In this document: positions 52,656 through 61,023 of the stretch, piece by piece
How positions within the stretch are numbered: position 1 is the stretch's first letter
Layout: the number at the start of each line of letters is the position of its first letter
NCBI RefSeq assembly: GCF_050942215.1
Contig: NZ_CP192056.1
Coordinates: 4,960,001 to 5,024,000, forward strand
DNA length: 64,000 bases
Direction: 5' to 3'
Source: Sphaerimonospora sp050942215
GTDB lineage: Bacteria; Actinomycetota; Actinomycetes; Streptosporangiales; Streptosporangiaceae
The notes under the pieces: model-generated
Database searches by the model: none
What the model was told of the DNA's origin: nothing
The model's input: the letters and a program-made list of their open reading frames with translations, nothing else
Translations under genes and position numbers: made by a program

Positions 52656-54245
52656 TCAGACCTCCAGATCCACCGTGCGGCCGCTGTCGGCGCCGATCTC
52701 ACCGGCGATCTGCTCGACGACGTCGGACGGGATCGTCGAGTCGACGGTGAGCGCGATCAGCGCCCGGCCGCCCTTGACGTCGCGGGACACCTGCATGGAG
52801 GCGATGTTGATCCTGTGCTCGCCGAGCAGGCGTCCGACGACGCCGACGATGCCGGGCCGGTCGGCGTACGTGAAGAAGGCCAGGTGATCGGTCGGCTCGA
52901 TCTCCATGGCGAAGCCGTTCACCTCGACTATCTTCGTGATCTGCCGGGGGCCGGACAGCGTGCCGGAGACCGAGACGGTACGGCCGTCGGCCAGCACCCC
53001 GCGCACGGTGACGACGTTGCGCCAGTCGGGGCTCTCTGAGCTGGTGACGAGTTCGACCACGGTGCCGCGGTCCTTGGCGAGCAACGGGGCGTTCACGTAG
53101 GTCACCGTGTCCTCGACCACGTCGGTGAAGACGCCCTTGAGCGCGGCGAGCTCCAGCACCCGTACGTCCTGGGAGGCGATCTCACCGCGGATCTCGACTT
53201 CGAGCCGGGTGGCCACCTCGCCGGCGAGCGCGGTGAAGATGCGTCCGAGCTTCTCGGTGAGCGGCAGACCCGGCTTGACGTCCTCGGCGACCGCGCCGCC
53301 CTGGACGTTCACCGCGTCCGGCACGAACTCGCCGGCCAGCGCGAGCTTGACGCTGCGGGCGACCTGGGTGCCGGCCTTCTCCTGCGCCTCGTGGGTGGAA
53401 GCGCCGAGGTGCGGCGTGACCACGACCTGGTCGAACTCGAACAGCGGGCTGTCGTTGCACGGCTCCTTGGCGAACACGTCGATCGCGGCCCCGCCCACAC
53501 GGCCCTCCTTGAGAGCGGAGTAGAGCGCGTTCTCGTCGATGATGCCGCCGCGTGCGACGTTGATCAGACGGACGGTCGGCTTGACCATGTGCAACTCGCG
53601 GTCGCCGATCAGGCCGATCGTCTCCTTCGACTTGGGCAGGTGGACCGTGATGAAGTCCGCCTGTGCCAGGACCTCCTCCAGCGACAGCAGCCGCACGCCC
53701 ATCTGGACGGCCCGGGCCGGCTGGATGTAGGGGTCGTAGGCGACGATCTCGACACCGAACGGCTGCAGGCGCTGGGCCACGAGCTGGCCGATCTTGCCGA
53801 GGCCCAGGATGCCGACGACCTTGCCGTCGAGCTCGATGCCGGTGTACTTGGACCGCTTCCACTCGCCGTTCTTCAGCGCGGCGTGCGCCTGGGCCACGTT
53901 GCGCGCCCCGGCGAGGATCAGTGCGACCGTGTGCTCGGCCGCGCTGGTGATGTTGGAGGTCGGCGCGTTGACGACCATGACACCGGCCTTGGTGGCCGCC
54001 TCGACGTCGACGTTGTCGAGGCCGACGCCCGCGCGGGCGACGACGCGAAGCTTGGGCGCGTTCGCGAGGGCCTCAGCGTCCACCTGGGTGGCGCTGCGGA
54101 CGATCAGGGCGTCCACTTCGGCGAGAGCGGGCAGGAACTGCGAGCGGTCGGCTCCGTCGGTGTGACGGACCTCGAAGTCCGCGCCGAGCACGGCGAGACC
54201 CGCGTCGGAAAGCTCCTCTGCGACAAGAACGACGGGCTTGTTCAC
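52656..54245 (-). CDS. serA: D-3-phosphoglycerate dehydrogenase
   Basis: First enzyme of phosphorylated serine synthesis. 529 aa from GTG 54245, the usual length for the long actinobacterial form. Substrate/NAD domain: LVVRSATQ-type start (ALIVRSATQVDAEAL), GLGKIGQLVAQRLQPFG (Rossmann), NVARGGIIDENAL, catalytic His in TPHLGASTHEAQ; then the allosteric substrate-binding domain and a C-terminal ACT domain (GIVGVVGRLLGEHRINIASM) for serine feedback. Upstream carries an NdgR-like palindrome and a CRP-like site. Confidence 0.97.
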   Translation of the reverse strand: MNKPVVLVAEELSDAGLAVLGADFEVRHTDGADRSQFLPALAEVDALIVRSATQVDAEALANAPKLRVVARAGVGLDNVDVEAATKAGVMVVNAPTSNITSAAEHTVALILAGARNVAQAHAALKNGEWKRSKYTGIELDGKVVGILGLGKIGQLVAQRLQPFGVEIVAYDPYIQPARAVQMGVRLLSLEEVLAQADFITVHLPKSKETIGLIGDRELHMVKPTVRLINVARGGIIDENALYSALKEGRVGGAAIDVFAKEPCNDSPLFEFDQVVVTPHLGASTHEAQEKAGTQVARSVKLALAGEFVPDAVNVQGGAVAEDVKPGLPLTEKLGRIFTALAGEVATRLEVEIRGEIASQDVRVLELAALKGVFTDVVEDTVTYVNAPLLAKDRGTVVELVTSSESPDWRNVVTVRGVLADGRTVSVSGTLSGPRQITKIVEVNGFAMEIEPTDHLAFFTYADRPGIVGVVGRLLGEHRINIASMQVSRDVKGGRALIALTVDSTIPSDVVEQIAGEIGADSGRTVDLEV

Positions 54246-54312
54246 TGGTTGAGTCCTTCGAAAAGTTCGAGAAGTGCGACAGCACGGACAGTCGTCGAGT
54301 CTATCCGGGCTT

Positions 54313-54326
54313 GTGAAAGCTCTCAC
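54313..54326. promoter_or_regulatory. CRP-like site upstream of serA
   Basis: GTGAAAGCTCTCAC fits the GTGA-N6-TCAC core (TGTGA-N6-TCACG with flanks). It overlaps a possible serA -35 (GTGAGA-N17-TAGACT on the minus strand), 68 bp before the start codon. Confidence 0.5.
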
Positions 54327-54329
54327 GAG

Positions 54330-54348
54330 CGATCCGGTATCCGAGACG
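54330..54348. promoter_or_regulatory. Operator-like palindrome upstream of serA
   Basis: CGATCCGGTATCCGAGACG matches the reverse complement of palindrome 2 at 15 of 19 positions. It lies immediately upstream of the CRP-like site. Confidence 0.55.
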
Positions 54349-54534
54349 GCCACCGGGTGGTTGGGACCTCCTGAGACGCATGAGAAAGGGGTGAACGCGG
54401 ATCGTGACGATTTGATCCCAATTTGTGATATTTGGATCGATCCAATCCGCTCGAGCAGCCATCTCGGGTATTGATAGCACCCAATCTTCGCGATTAGCCT
54501 GATTCGCTATGGTTCACCCCCTATTGTTCGGCCT

Positions 54535-55461
54535 ATGAGCATCGGGAACCCCTCTCTGGGTGACGTTCTCGCGCGGCACGGCAGCGCTCAGCAGTTGCTG
54601 TCCGCCCTAGCCGAGCGGGGCATCCTGGTGGCCGTCCGCCCCGACCGCTCCGTGGTGCTCGGCACAACGCAGAACGGTGATCGCGTCCTGCTCGGCTACA
54701 CGGCGCCGGAGACCTACGCCCGGCACCGTGGGAGCCATTCGTTGTCGGCCTGTGACGCCGATACCATCCTCGAAATCCAACAGGTCACCGGCGTCCGGGA
54801 CATCGTCATCGATGCCGCCGGGCCGGCGGCCGCCGCCGTACCCATCGACGACCTGCGCCGCTACCTCCAGTCAAGCCGGACCGGCCCCGCTCCGGCGGTC
54901 TCGGCGATGCGCTCGGCCGCCGCCCCGACGGCGTACGCCACCGGGGCCATGGCAACGGTGACCCGCTCGCAGGTCACACACGCCGCTCCCCCGGCGGCCG
55001 CCGCCGGTCGTCCGCTCGCCGCTCCGCCGGCGTCGGCCCGGGAACGGGCTCCGGCCGATTCCGGCTCCGTCCCGCCCGCCTGGATCCCGGCGCCTCGCCA
55101 GCACCTGTCCGGTGCCATGCAGGTCGTCGACCCGGGCTATCGCAGGACGAACCATCCGATCCTGCCCGCCCTCCGGGTGGCGGTCTCCGAACTGCTTCGC
55201 GACTACCCGAACGTGCACCATGTATGGATCTCTGAGGCCCGGACGGTCTCCGGGTCGTGGGGACTGATGCTGCTCGTCAGGGTGAACACGAAGACCGGCG
55301 AGGACATCGTCAGGGACGTCCACCGCCGGGTCCGCGCCCGGCTGCCGCAACTGGCGGCCAGCGGGGCGCCGGTGCTCATGGCGCGGGTCACCGACGCGCA
55401 CACGGAACGCCGGATGATCGAGATCGGCGCCCACGTCGTCTGCGCCGACGTCAGAGGCTGA
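54535..55461 (+). CDS. SseB-like N-terminal domain protein, 308 aa
   Basis: Predicted cytosolic protein. Residues ~15-110 resemble SseB-type domains (ALAERGILVAVRPDRSVVLG, GYTAPETYARH, ITVIDAAGP-like VIDAAGPAAAAVPIDDLRRYL), which are found in proteins affecting serine sensitivity and in ESX-linked proteins. An Ala/Pro-rich linker (about 115-195) leads to a C-terminal domain with PALRVAVSELLRDYPNVHHVW and SGSWGLMLLVRVNTKTGEDIV. SseB assignment is a pattern-level guess. Divergent from serA, which makes a serine link tempting but unproven. Confidence 0.7.
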   Translation: MSIGNPSLGDVLARHGSAQQLLSALAERGILVAVRPDRSVVLGTTQNGDRVLLGYTAPETYARHRGSHSLSACDADTILEIQQVTGVRDIVIDAAGPAAAAVPIDDLRRYLQSSRTGPAPAVSAMRSAAAPTAYATGAMATVTRSQVTHAAPPAAAAGRPLAAPPASARERAPADSGSVPPAWIPAPRQHLSGAMQVVDPGYRRTNHPILPALRVAVSELLRDYPNVHHVWISEARTVSGSWGLMLLVRVNTKTGEDIVRDVHRRVRARLPQLAASGAPVLMARVTDAHTERRMIEIGAHVVCADVRG

Positions 55462-55732
55462 CCTTACGGGGAGGGCCCGGGGAGCTTCCGCCCGTGCCCT
55501 CCCCCGGCGGTCTTCACTGCGGCTCGTGGCGTCGGTGGGGCCGGTTCGACACCGTCCGACACCGTCCGGCGCGGTTCGGCGTGTGCGGCCTGTCCGCGTT
55601 CGGCTGTCGGCGTTGGCGTTCGTTGGGAGACGCGTGGTGGGAAACGCATGGTGCGTACGCGCTGGAACGGCCTGACCGAAATGTCGGTACGGAAACCTTC
55701 CTGTCGAATGCCGGCTCGGCTTGAATATCCGC

Positions 55733-57130
55733 ATGGTCTCCTCGGCCGCGACGCCACCCCCCGTGACCGTCTCACGCGGCGTGCGCCTCGGATATGCCGT
55801 CGGCTCGTTCTGCACGGCCAACTTCTCGACCATCCCCGGCCTCCTGCTGCTCTACTACATGACGAACGTGCTGGCCGTGCCCGCCGTGCTCGCCGGCATC
55901 GTGCTGTTCCTGCCGAAGGCGTGGGATCTGCTCGTCAACCCCCTGGTCGGCCAGTGGTCCGACCGCACCTCCTCGCGCTGGGGACCGCGGCGGCCATGGC
56001 TGCTCGCCGGGGCGGCCGTCCTCCCGGCCTCCTTCGCCGTGATGTTCAGCGGGCCGCCGCTCACCGGCGTCCCCGCCGCCGTCTTCGTCGGCGTCGCGTT
56101 CCTGTTCGCCTCGACCGGATACGCGCTGTACGAGGTTCCGTACAAGGCGATGCCGGCCGAGATGAGCGCCGACTATCACGAGCGGACCTCGCTGCTGCAG
56201 TGGCGGATGATCTTCGTCGCGGTGTCGGTCGCGCTCAGCGGGGTCGTCGCGCCGATGCTCGCCGGCGATTCCGCCGGCGGCTACCGCCTGATGGGCGTCA
56301 CCTTCGCGGCGATCCTGCTCGCCGCGATGATCGGGTCGTTCGCCGGCACGGCCCGCGCCCCCTTCATCGGGCGGCAGCGGTCGGAGGGGACCCTGAGATC
56401 GCAGCTCGCCGCCGCCAGGGCGAGCAGGCCGTTCCTGTGGCTGCTCGGCCTCAGCTCGGCCCAGAACCTCGCGGTGGGGGTCATGCTCGCCGGAGCCCCC
56501 TACTTCGCCGCCTACGTCCTGCACGACACCGCCGCCACGAGCACGCTCTTCGCCGCGCTCGTCGGGCCGATGCTGGTCACGATGCCGCTCTGGGTACGGC
56601 TGGCCCACAGGCTCGACAAGCGGGGCGCGATGGTCCTGGCCGGATCGCTGTTCCTGATCGGCGCCGCGCTGCTCGTCGCCGCCCCGGTGCTCGGGTCGCT
56701 GTACGCGCATCTCGCCGTCGTGTCGGTCGGATTCGGCTACGCGGGCCTGCAGTTGCTGCAGTTCTCCATGCTCGCCGACGTGATCGCCCATGACAGCGAG
56801 GTCAGCGGCGAGCGCCGCGGGGGCGTCTTCACCGGACTGTGGACGGCGATCGAGAACGCCGTGTCCGCCCTGGGCGCCACCGTCTACGGCGCCGTGCTCG
56901 CCGTCGGCGGCTTCATCTCCTCCGATCCGGAGACTCCGGTGACGCAGCCGGACAGCGCGCACACAGCGGTCCTCATCGGCGTGACGCTCGTGCCCGCCCT
57001 CATGTCGCTGGCCGCAGTGCTGATGACACTGAGGTACGACCTCACCGCCGACCGTCTCGCCCCAGGCCGCCTCACCGTACCGGCAGGCGATGGCCCGGCC
57101 GGCGACACCGCCGGGGGCACCCCGGCCTGA
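55733..57130 (+). CDS. GPH-family (MelB-like) sugar:cation symporter
   Basis: Membrane transporter of the glycoside-pentoside-hexuronide family, about 465 aa with roughly twelve hydrophobic segments. Family signature GQWSDRTSSRWGPRRPWLLAGA after helix 2, YALYEVPYKAMPAEMS, and GVFTGLWTAIENAVSALGATVYGA. ATG 55733 is preferred over TTG 55721. Substrate is probably a glycoside or hexuronide with H+ or Na+; it could serve uptake of products from polysaccharide lyases, but the heparinase gene is 10 kb away. Confidence 0.9.
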   Translation: MVSSAATPPPVTVSRGVRLGYAVGSFCTANFSTIPGLLLLYYMTNVLAVPAVLAGIVLFLPKAWDLLVNPLVGQWSDRTSSRWGPRRPWLLAGAAVLPASFAVMFSGPPLTGVPAAVFVGVAFLFASTGYALYEVPYKAMPAEMSADYHERTSLLQWRMIFVAVSVALSGVVAPMLAGDSAGGYRLMGVTFAAILLAAMIGSFAGTARAPFIGRQRSEGTLRSQLAAARASRPFLWLLGLSSAQNLAVGVMLAGAPYFAAYVLHDTAATSTLFAALVGPMLVTMPLWVRLAHRLDKRGAMVLAGSLFLIGAALLVAAPVLGSLYAHLAVVSVGFGYAGLQLLQFSMLADVIAHDSEVSGERRGGVFTGLWTAIENAVSALGATVYGAVLAVGGFISSDPETPVTQPDSAHTAVLIGVTLVPALMSLAAVLMTLRYDLTADRLAPGRLTVPAGDGPAGDTAGGTPA

Positions 57131-57406
57131 TCACCATCTGACCTCGTACCCGTTACCAGGGGTGCCGCAGTGGTGGCCGAGTGAGTTTGGAACGTTGGTA
57201 TTTTTGTGACTTCTGTGATTTTTCGGACACGAGGGGTTGTGGCCACCATAATGCGGTTCTCAACCAGCCCCTTCGGGTCGTACCTCCCTCGTCCCCCATG
57301 AGGGCGCGGCCCAGGGGGTGTCACGCGGATCTCACCTCGAGCAGCACCCGCGACAGGCGGCGAGATCCCGTGGCCGGACCTATCCCCTCATCTGGAGGAC
57401 GAAATC

Positions 57407-58252
57407 GTGAACAAAGCGCTCGGAGCGGCCCTGTGCCTCGGGGGCCTCACGGTGGTCGGTCTGCCCGCCGGCACAGCCCAGGCGACGACCGACCACCTGG
57501 GCTGCCGGGTCTCCGCCGCCAAGCCGTACGTCACGACGGGCGGGAAGATCCGCGCGAACGGTTACCGGATCGGGTGCAGCGGCCCCGCGAAGCTGCGGGT
57601 CCGCATCTGGAAGGCCGTGCCGGGCCCGGACCGCGTGGTGAAGAGCGGCGCCAAGGTCGTCGAGAGCGGACGCCTCGCGCTGGTCGTGCGCTGCGTGAAC
57701 GGCGTGTTCTACACGACCGTCACCGACTATCGCGGCCACACGTCGCGGTCCAAGGCCACCCGGGTGAAGTGCGGCTCGAAGCCGACCGGCGGAAACGGCG
57801 GGTCCGCCACGGGAGGCTCCTCCACCGGAAGCACGACGGGCGGCGGCTCGACGACGGGGTCGGGCACCGTCGGCACAGAGTTGGAGAACGAGGTGGTGCG
57901 CCTCACCAACGCCGAGCGGGCCAAGGCCGGCTGCGCCCCGCTCAAGCACGATGCCAAGCTGCATGCGGCGGCCTACGCCCACACGGCCGACATGTCCGCC
58001 AAGAACTACTTCAGCCACACCTCACAGGACGGACGCTCCTTCGCCGACCGCATCAAGGCGGCGGGATACTCCTACGGCGCGATCGCCGAGAACATCGCCA
58101 AGGGCTATCAGACCCCAGAAGCCGTGGTGCAGGGGTGGATGAACAGTCCCGGCCACCGCACCAACATGCTCAACTGCAGCTACACCGACATCGGCGTGGG
58201 CCACGTCAAGGCCGGCGGCCCGTACTGGACCCAGAACTTCGGCAGGCACTAG
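57407..58252 (+). CDS. Secreted CAP-domain (SCP/PR-1) protein
   Basis: Exported protein of 281 aa: signal peptide (GAALCLGGLTVVGLPAGTAQA), a Cys-containing N-terminal domain (residues ~28-120), a Gly/Ser/Thr linker, and a C-terminal CAP domain with VVRLTNAERAKAGCAPLKHD, FSHTSQDGRSFADRIKAAGY, AENIAKGY and WMNSPGHRTNMLN. CAP proteins bind lipids or act as proteases or signals; no role is known in actinobacteria. GTG 57407 with GGAGGAC upstream. Stop codon abuts repeat element B. Confidence 0.9.
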   Translation: MNKALGAALCLGGLTVVGLPAGTAQATTDHLGCRVSAAKPYVTTGGKIRANGYRIGCSGPAKLRVRIWKAVPGPDRVVKSGAKVVESGRLALVVRCVNGVFYTTVTDYRGHTSRSKATRVKCGSKPTGGNGGSATGGSSTGSTTGGGSTTGSGTVGTELENEVVRLTNAERAKAGCAPLKHDAKLHAAAYAHTADMSAKNYFSHTSQDGRSFADRIKAAGYSYGAIAENIAKGYQTPEAVVQGWMNSPGHRTNMLNCSYTDIGVGHVKAGGPYWTQNFGRH

Positions 58253-58554
58253 CTCCACCACCCCACCACCCCGGCGTGATCTTGCGAATTCTCGCAGTAT
58301 CCATCCCTGACCTGCGCAGATCAGCTTCGTGATCTTGCAGTTTCTCGCAGACGAGGCCGCTGACGTGCGCCTACATGTCAGCCGATCTTGCAGTCGAGGT
58401 GAAGTGCAAGATCACCGACATCGTTTCGGCTGGTCAGCGGGGAAGTCTGCGAGAAACTGCAAGATCACGAACGCAAAGTGGCTGCTCTCCGGCCCGCATG
58501 CGAGTATTCGCAAGATCACGGCCGTGGGGGGGTGGGGGTGGGGTGTGGGGGTGG
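58253..58554. repeat. Palindromic repeat element B (53 bp periodic)
   Basis: About 302 bp, same organisation as element A: C-rich left edge (58253-58274), CGTGATCTTGC units at 58275 and 58328, a diverged centre (58381-58416) and mirrored units ending 58416, 58469 and 58520, then a strongly G-rich edge (58524-58554). Spacings are 53 bp except the last (51). Outer arms differ at one position, inner arms are perfectly inverted. The three variable bases of the inner arms are AAA/TTT in A and TTT/AAA in B, a compensatory change. Starts directly after a CAP-gene stop codon; ends 120 bp before an FHA gene. Confidence 0.9.
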
Positions 58555-58673
58555 CCTGAAGACTTCGTACGATCGCGGTACCTTGGGTGAGGCCGGTGGC
58601 GTGGGTTACTGGAATGAGGTGGAATGCGGGGGTCTGCTGGACACTTCGCCCGGCTGCGTCGGATACTCCAATC

Positions 58674-59207
58674 ATGAGCTCTCCCCCGGTTCGCGCCTCG
58701 GACGGGGACCGTGACCGCGCCCTCGACGAGCTCCGCGACCGTGCCGCCGAGGGCCGGCTGTCCATGGACACCTTCATCGGCCGTGTCGACATGGTGCTGC
58801 GCGCGCAGAGCCGCCGTGAGATCGACGAACTGGTCGCGGATCTCCCGCAGCGCGGGCGCCTGCGCAGGCGGATCACCGAGGCCGTGGCCGCCGTATCGGA
58901 CCTCAGCAATCGGATCGAGTCCGCCTGGCGGCGTCCTCGCCTTCCCAGGTTGGCGCTGCCCGCCGACGACCGCCTCCGGTATCTGGTGGGCCGTGGACCG
59001 ACCTGCGACCTCGTGCTGACGGATCTCACGGTCTCCCGGGTGCACGCCGAGCTGCGCCGCGAGGAGGACTCGTGGCTGCTGGTCGATCTCGGCTCGATGA
59101 ACGGCACCCGGCTGAACGGCTGGCGGCTGGTCGGGCCGGCCCGGGTACGGACGGGCGACGAGATCGCCTTCGGCGACTGCGCGTTCCTGGTGTCCGTCCC
59201 CGCCTGA
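58674..59207 (+). CDS. DUF1707-FHA domain protein
   Basis: 177 aa. Residues ~8-60 are the actinobacterial DUF1707 domain (DGDRDRALDELRDRAAEGRL, ending RREIDELVADL), a SHOCT-like membrane-associated module; residues ~100-175 are an FHA domain (YLVGRGPTCDLVLTDLTVSR, VDLGSMNGTRLNG) that binds phosphothreonine, usually from Ser/Thr kinase substrates. ATG 58674 was chosen because DUF1707 begins just after it; the open frame upstream lies in repeat-derived DNA. Partner kinase not in this window. Confidence 0.9.
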   Translation: MSSPPVRASDGDRDRALDELRDRAAEGRLSMDTFIGRVDMVLRAQSRREIDELVADLPQRGRLRRRITEAVAAVSDLSNRIESAWRRPRLPRLALPADDRLRYLVGRGPTCDLVLTDLTVSRVHAELRREEDSWLLVDLGSMNGTRLNGWRLVGPARVRTGDEIAFGDCAFLVSVPA

Positions 59208-59291
59208 ACACACCCCTGCCCCCGGCCGGCTCCGCCGCCGGGCGGCTCACGGTCACTCTGCTACCCGGTCCGTACGGAACGACTCGATGCC

Positions 59292-59324
59292 AGAGCGGCA
59301 CCGCCCGAAGGGCGACGCCGCTCT
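59292..59324 (+). terminator. Convergent terminator FHA gene / ilvC
   Basis: Nested hairpin: outer arms AGAGCGGC / GCCGCTCT and inner CGCCC / GGGCG, between converging genes. Confidence 0.7.
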
Positions 59325-59357
59325 CGCACATCAACCGGCCCGATCAGATCGCCTCGG

Positions 59358-60356
59358 TCACTCGGCGCCCTTGAGCCAGCTCATCATCGGACGGAGCTTG
59401 GCGCCCGTCTGCTCGATCGAGTGCCCGGCCAGCTCCTCGCGGTGGCGCTTGAAGTTGGTCTGGCCGGAGTCGAACTCCTCGACCAGCTCGCGGGCGAAGC
59501 GGCCGTCCCGGATCTCGTCCAGGATGCGGCGCATCTCCTTCTTGGTCTCCGCGTTGACGACGCGCGCGCCGCGGGTGTAGCCGCCGTACTCCGCGGTGTC
59601 GGACACCGACCAGTACATCTTCGAGACCCCGCCCTCGTACATGAGGTCCACGATCAGCTTCATCTCGTGGAGGCACTCGAAGTAGGCGACCTCGGGCTGG
59701 TAGCCCGCCTCGATCAGGGTCTCGAACCCGGCCTTGATCAGCTCGGAGACGCCGCCGCACAGCACGGCCTGCTCACCGAACAGGTCGGTCTCGGTCTCCT
59801 CGGTGAAGGTGGTCTTCAGCGCGCCGGCCCGGGTGCCGCCGATGCCCTTGGCGTACGAGAGAACGAGCGGCCACGCGTTGCCGGTGGCGTCGCGCTCGAC
59901 GGCGACCAGACACGGCACACCGCGGCCTGCGGCGTACTGACGGCGGACGAGGTGGCCGGGGCCCTTGGGCGCCACCATGGCGACGTCGACGCCCTCGGGC
60001 GCCTCGATGAGTCCGTAGCGGATGTTGAGGCCGTGACCGAAGAACAGCGCGTCGCCCTCGACGAGGTTCGGCGCGACGTGCTCGGCGTAGAGGTGCCGCT
60101 GGATGTGGTCCGGCGCGAGGATCATCGTGAGATCGGCCTCTTCGACGGCCTCCCCCGGCGTGAGGACACGCAGCCCGTCGGCCTCGGCCTTCTCCCGGCT
60201 CTTGGAGCCCTCCGGCAGTCCGACCCGCACGTCCACACCGGAGTCCCTCAGGCTCAGCGCGTGGGCGTGCCCCTGGCTGCCATATCCCAGAACGGCGACG
60301 TGCCGACCCTGAATCACCGACAGGTCGGCGTCGTCGTCGTAGAAGATCTCAGTCAC
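59358..60356 (-). CDS. ilvC: Ketol-acid reductoisomerase (class I, short)
   Basis: NADPH-dependent isomeroreductase for valine/isoleucine synthesis, 332 aa, GTG 60356. Rossmann start GRHVAVLGYGSQGHAHALSL, DHIQRHLYAEHVAPNL, the metal site APKGPGHLVRRQY and LLFGEQAVLCGG-like DLFGEQAVLCGGVSELIKAG; C-terminal FECLHEMKLIVDLMYEGG. Short (class I) type. 96 bp after ilvN and in the same ilvBNC unit. Confidence 0.97.
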   Translation of the reverse strand: MTEIFYDDDADLSVIQGRHVAVLGYGSQGHAHALSLRDSGVDVRVGLPEGSKSREKAEADGLRVLTPGEAVEEADLTMILAPDHIQRHLYAEHVAPNLVEGDALFFGHGLNIRYGLIEAPEGVDVAMVAPKGPGHLVRRQYAAGRGVPCLVAVERDATGNAWPLVLSYAKGIGGTRAGALKTTFTEETETDLFGEQAVLCGGVSELIKAGFETLIEAGYQPEVAYFECLHEMKLIVDLMYEGGVSKMYWSVSDTAEYGGYTRGARVVNAETKKEMRRILDEIRDGRFARELVEEFDSGQTNFKRHREELAGHSIEQTGAKLRPMMSWLKGAE

Positions 60357-60452
60357 ATGCTTGCCTTTCCGAATCGATGGCCGCGACGTTGGCGGCCGCG
60401 ACGTGCGCTTCTGTACACCGGGTGCGGCACCGGCACGGCACCGCCGTACGGC

Positions 60453-60977
60453 TCACGCGCTGCGGTCGAGCGCCCGGAGCGAGCGATCGGTGATGGACCG
60501 GGCGCCGCGGCCGATGGCCACCATGCCCGACTGCACAAGCTCCTTGATGCCGTACGGCTCCAGGACCCGGACGAACGCCTTCAGTTTGTCACTTGTGCCG
60601 GTGACCTCGATGGTCACCGCGTCAGGGGCGACGTCGACGCACCGCGCCCGGAAGAGGTTGACCACCTCCAGGACGTGCGATCGGGTCTCGTCGTCGGTCC
60701 TGACCTTGACCAGCATCAGCTCGCGCCGCACCGATTGGGCGCTGTCGAGCTCTACGATCTTAATGACGTTGACCAGCTTGTTGAGCTGCTTGGTGACCTG
60801 CTCGAGTGGCAGGGCCTCAACGTTGACGACGATGGTCATGCGGGAGATGTCGCTGTGCTCGGTGGGCCCGACGGCCAGCGAGTCGATGTTGAAACCGCGG
60901 CGGCTGAACAGCGCGGCGACCCGCGCGAGCACGCCCGGCTTGTTCTCGACCAGGACGGACAGCGTGTGAAGGCTCAT
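60453..60977 (-). CDS. ilvN: Acetolactate synthase small (regulatory) subunit
   Basis: Valine-sensing regulatory partner of IlvB, 174 aa from ATG 60977. N-terminal ACT domain MSLHTLSVLVENKPGVLARV with FNIDSLAVGPTEHSDISRMT, then the C-terminal dimer region (VDVAPDAVTIEVTGTSDKLK). The long frame further upstream is unreal. 46 bp after ilvB. Confidence 0.97.
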   Translation of the reverse strand: MSLHTLSVLVENKPGVLARVAALFSRRGFNIDSLAVGPTEHSDISRMTIVVNVEALPLEQVTKQLNKLVNVIKIVELDSAQSVRRELMLVKVRTDDETRSHVLEVVNLFRARCVDVAPDAVTIEVTGTSDKLKAFVRVLEPYGIKELVQSGMVAIGRGARSITDRSLRALDRSA

Positions 60978-61023
60978 GCCGCCCCTCCCCTCGCATCGGC
61001 GCAGGTCCGGTTGCCCCGCTCGC

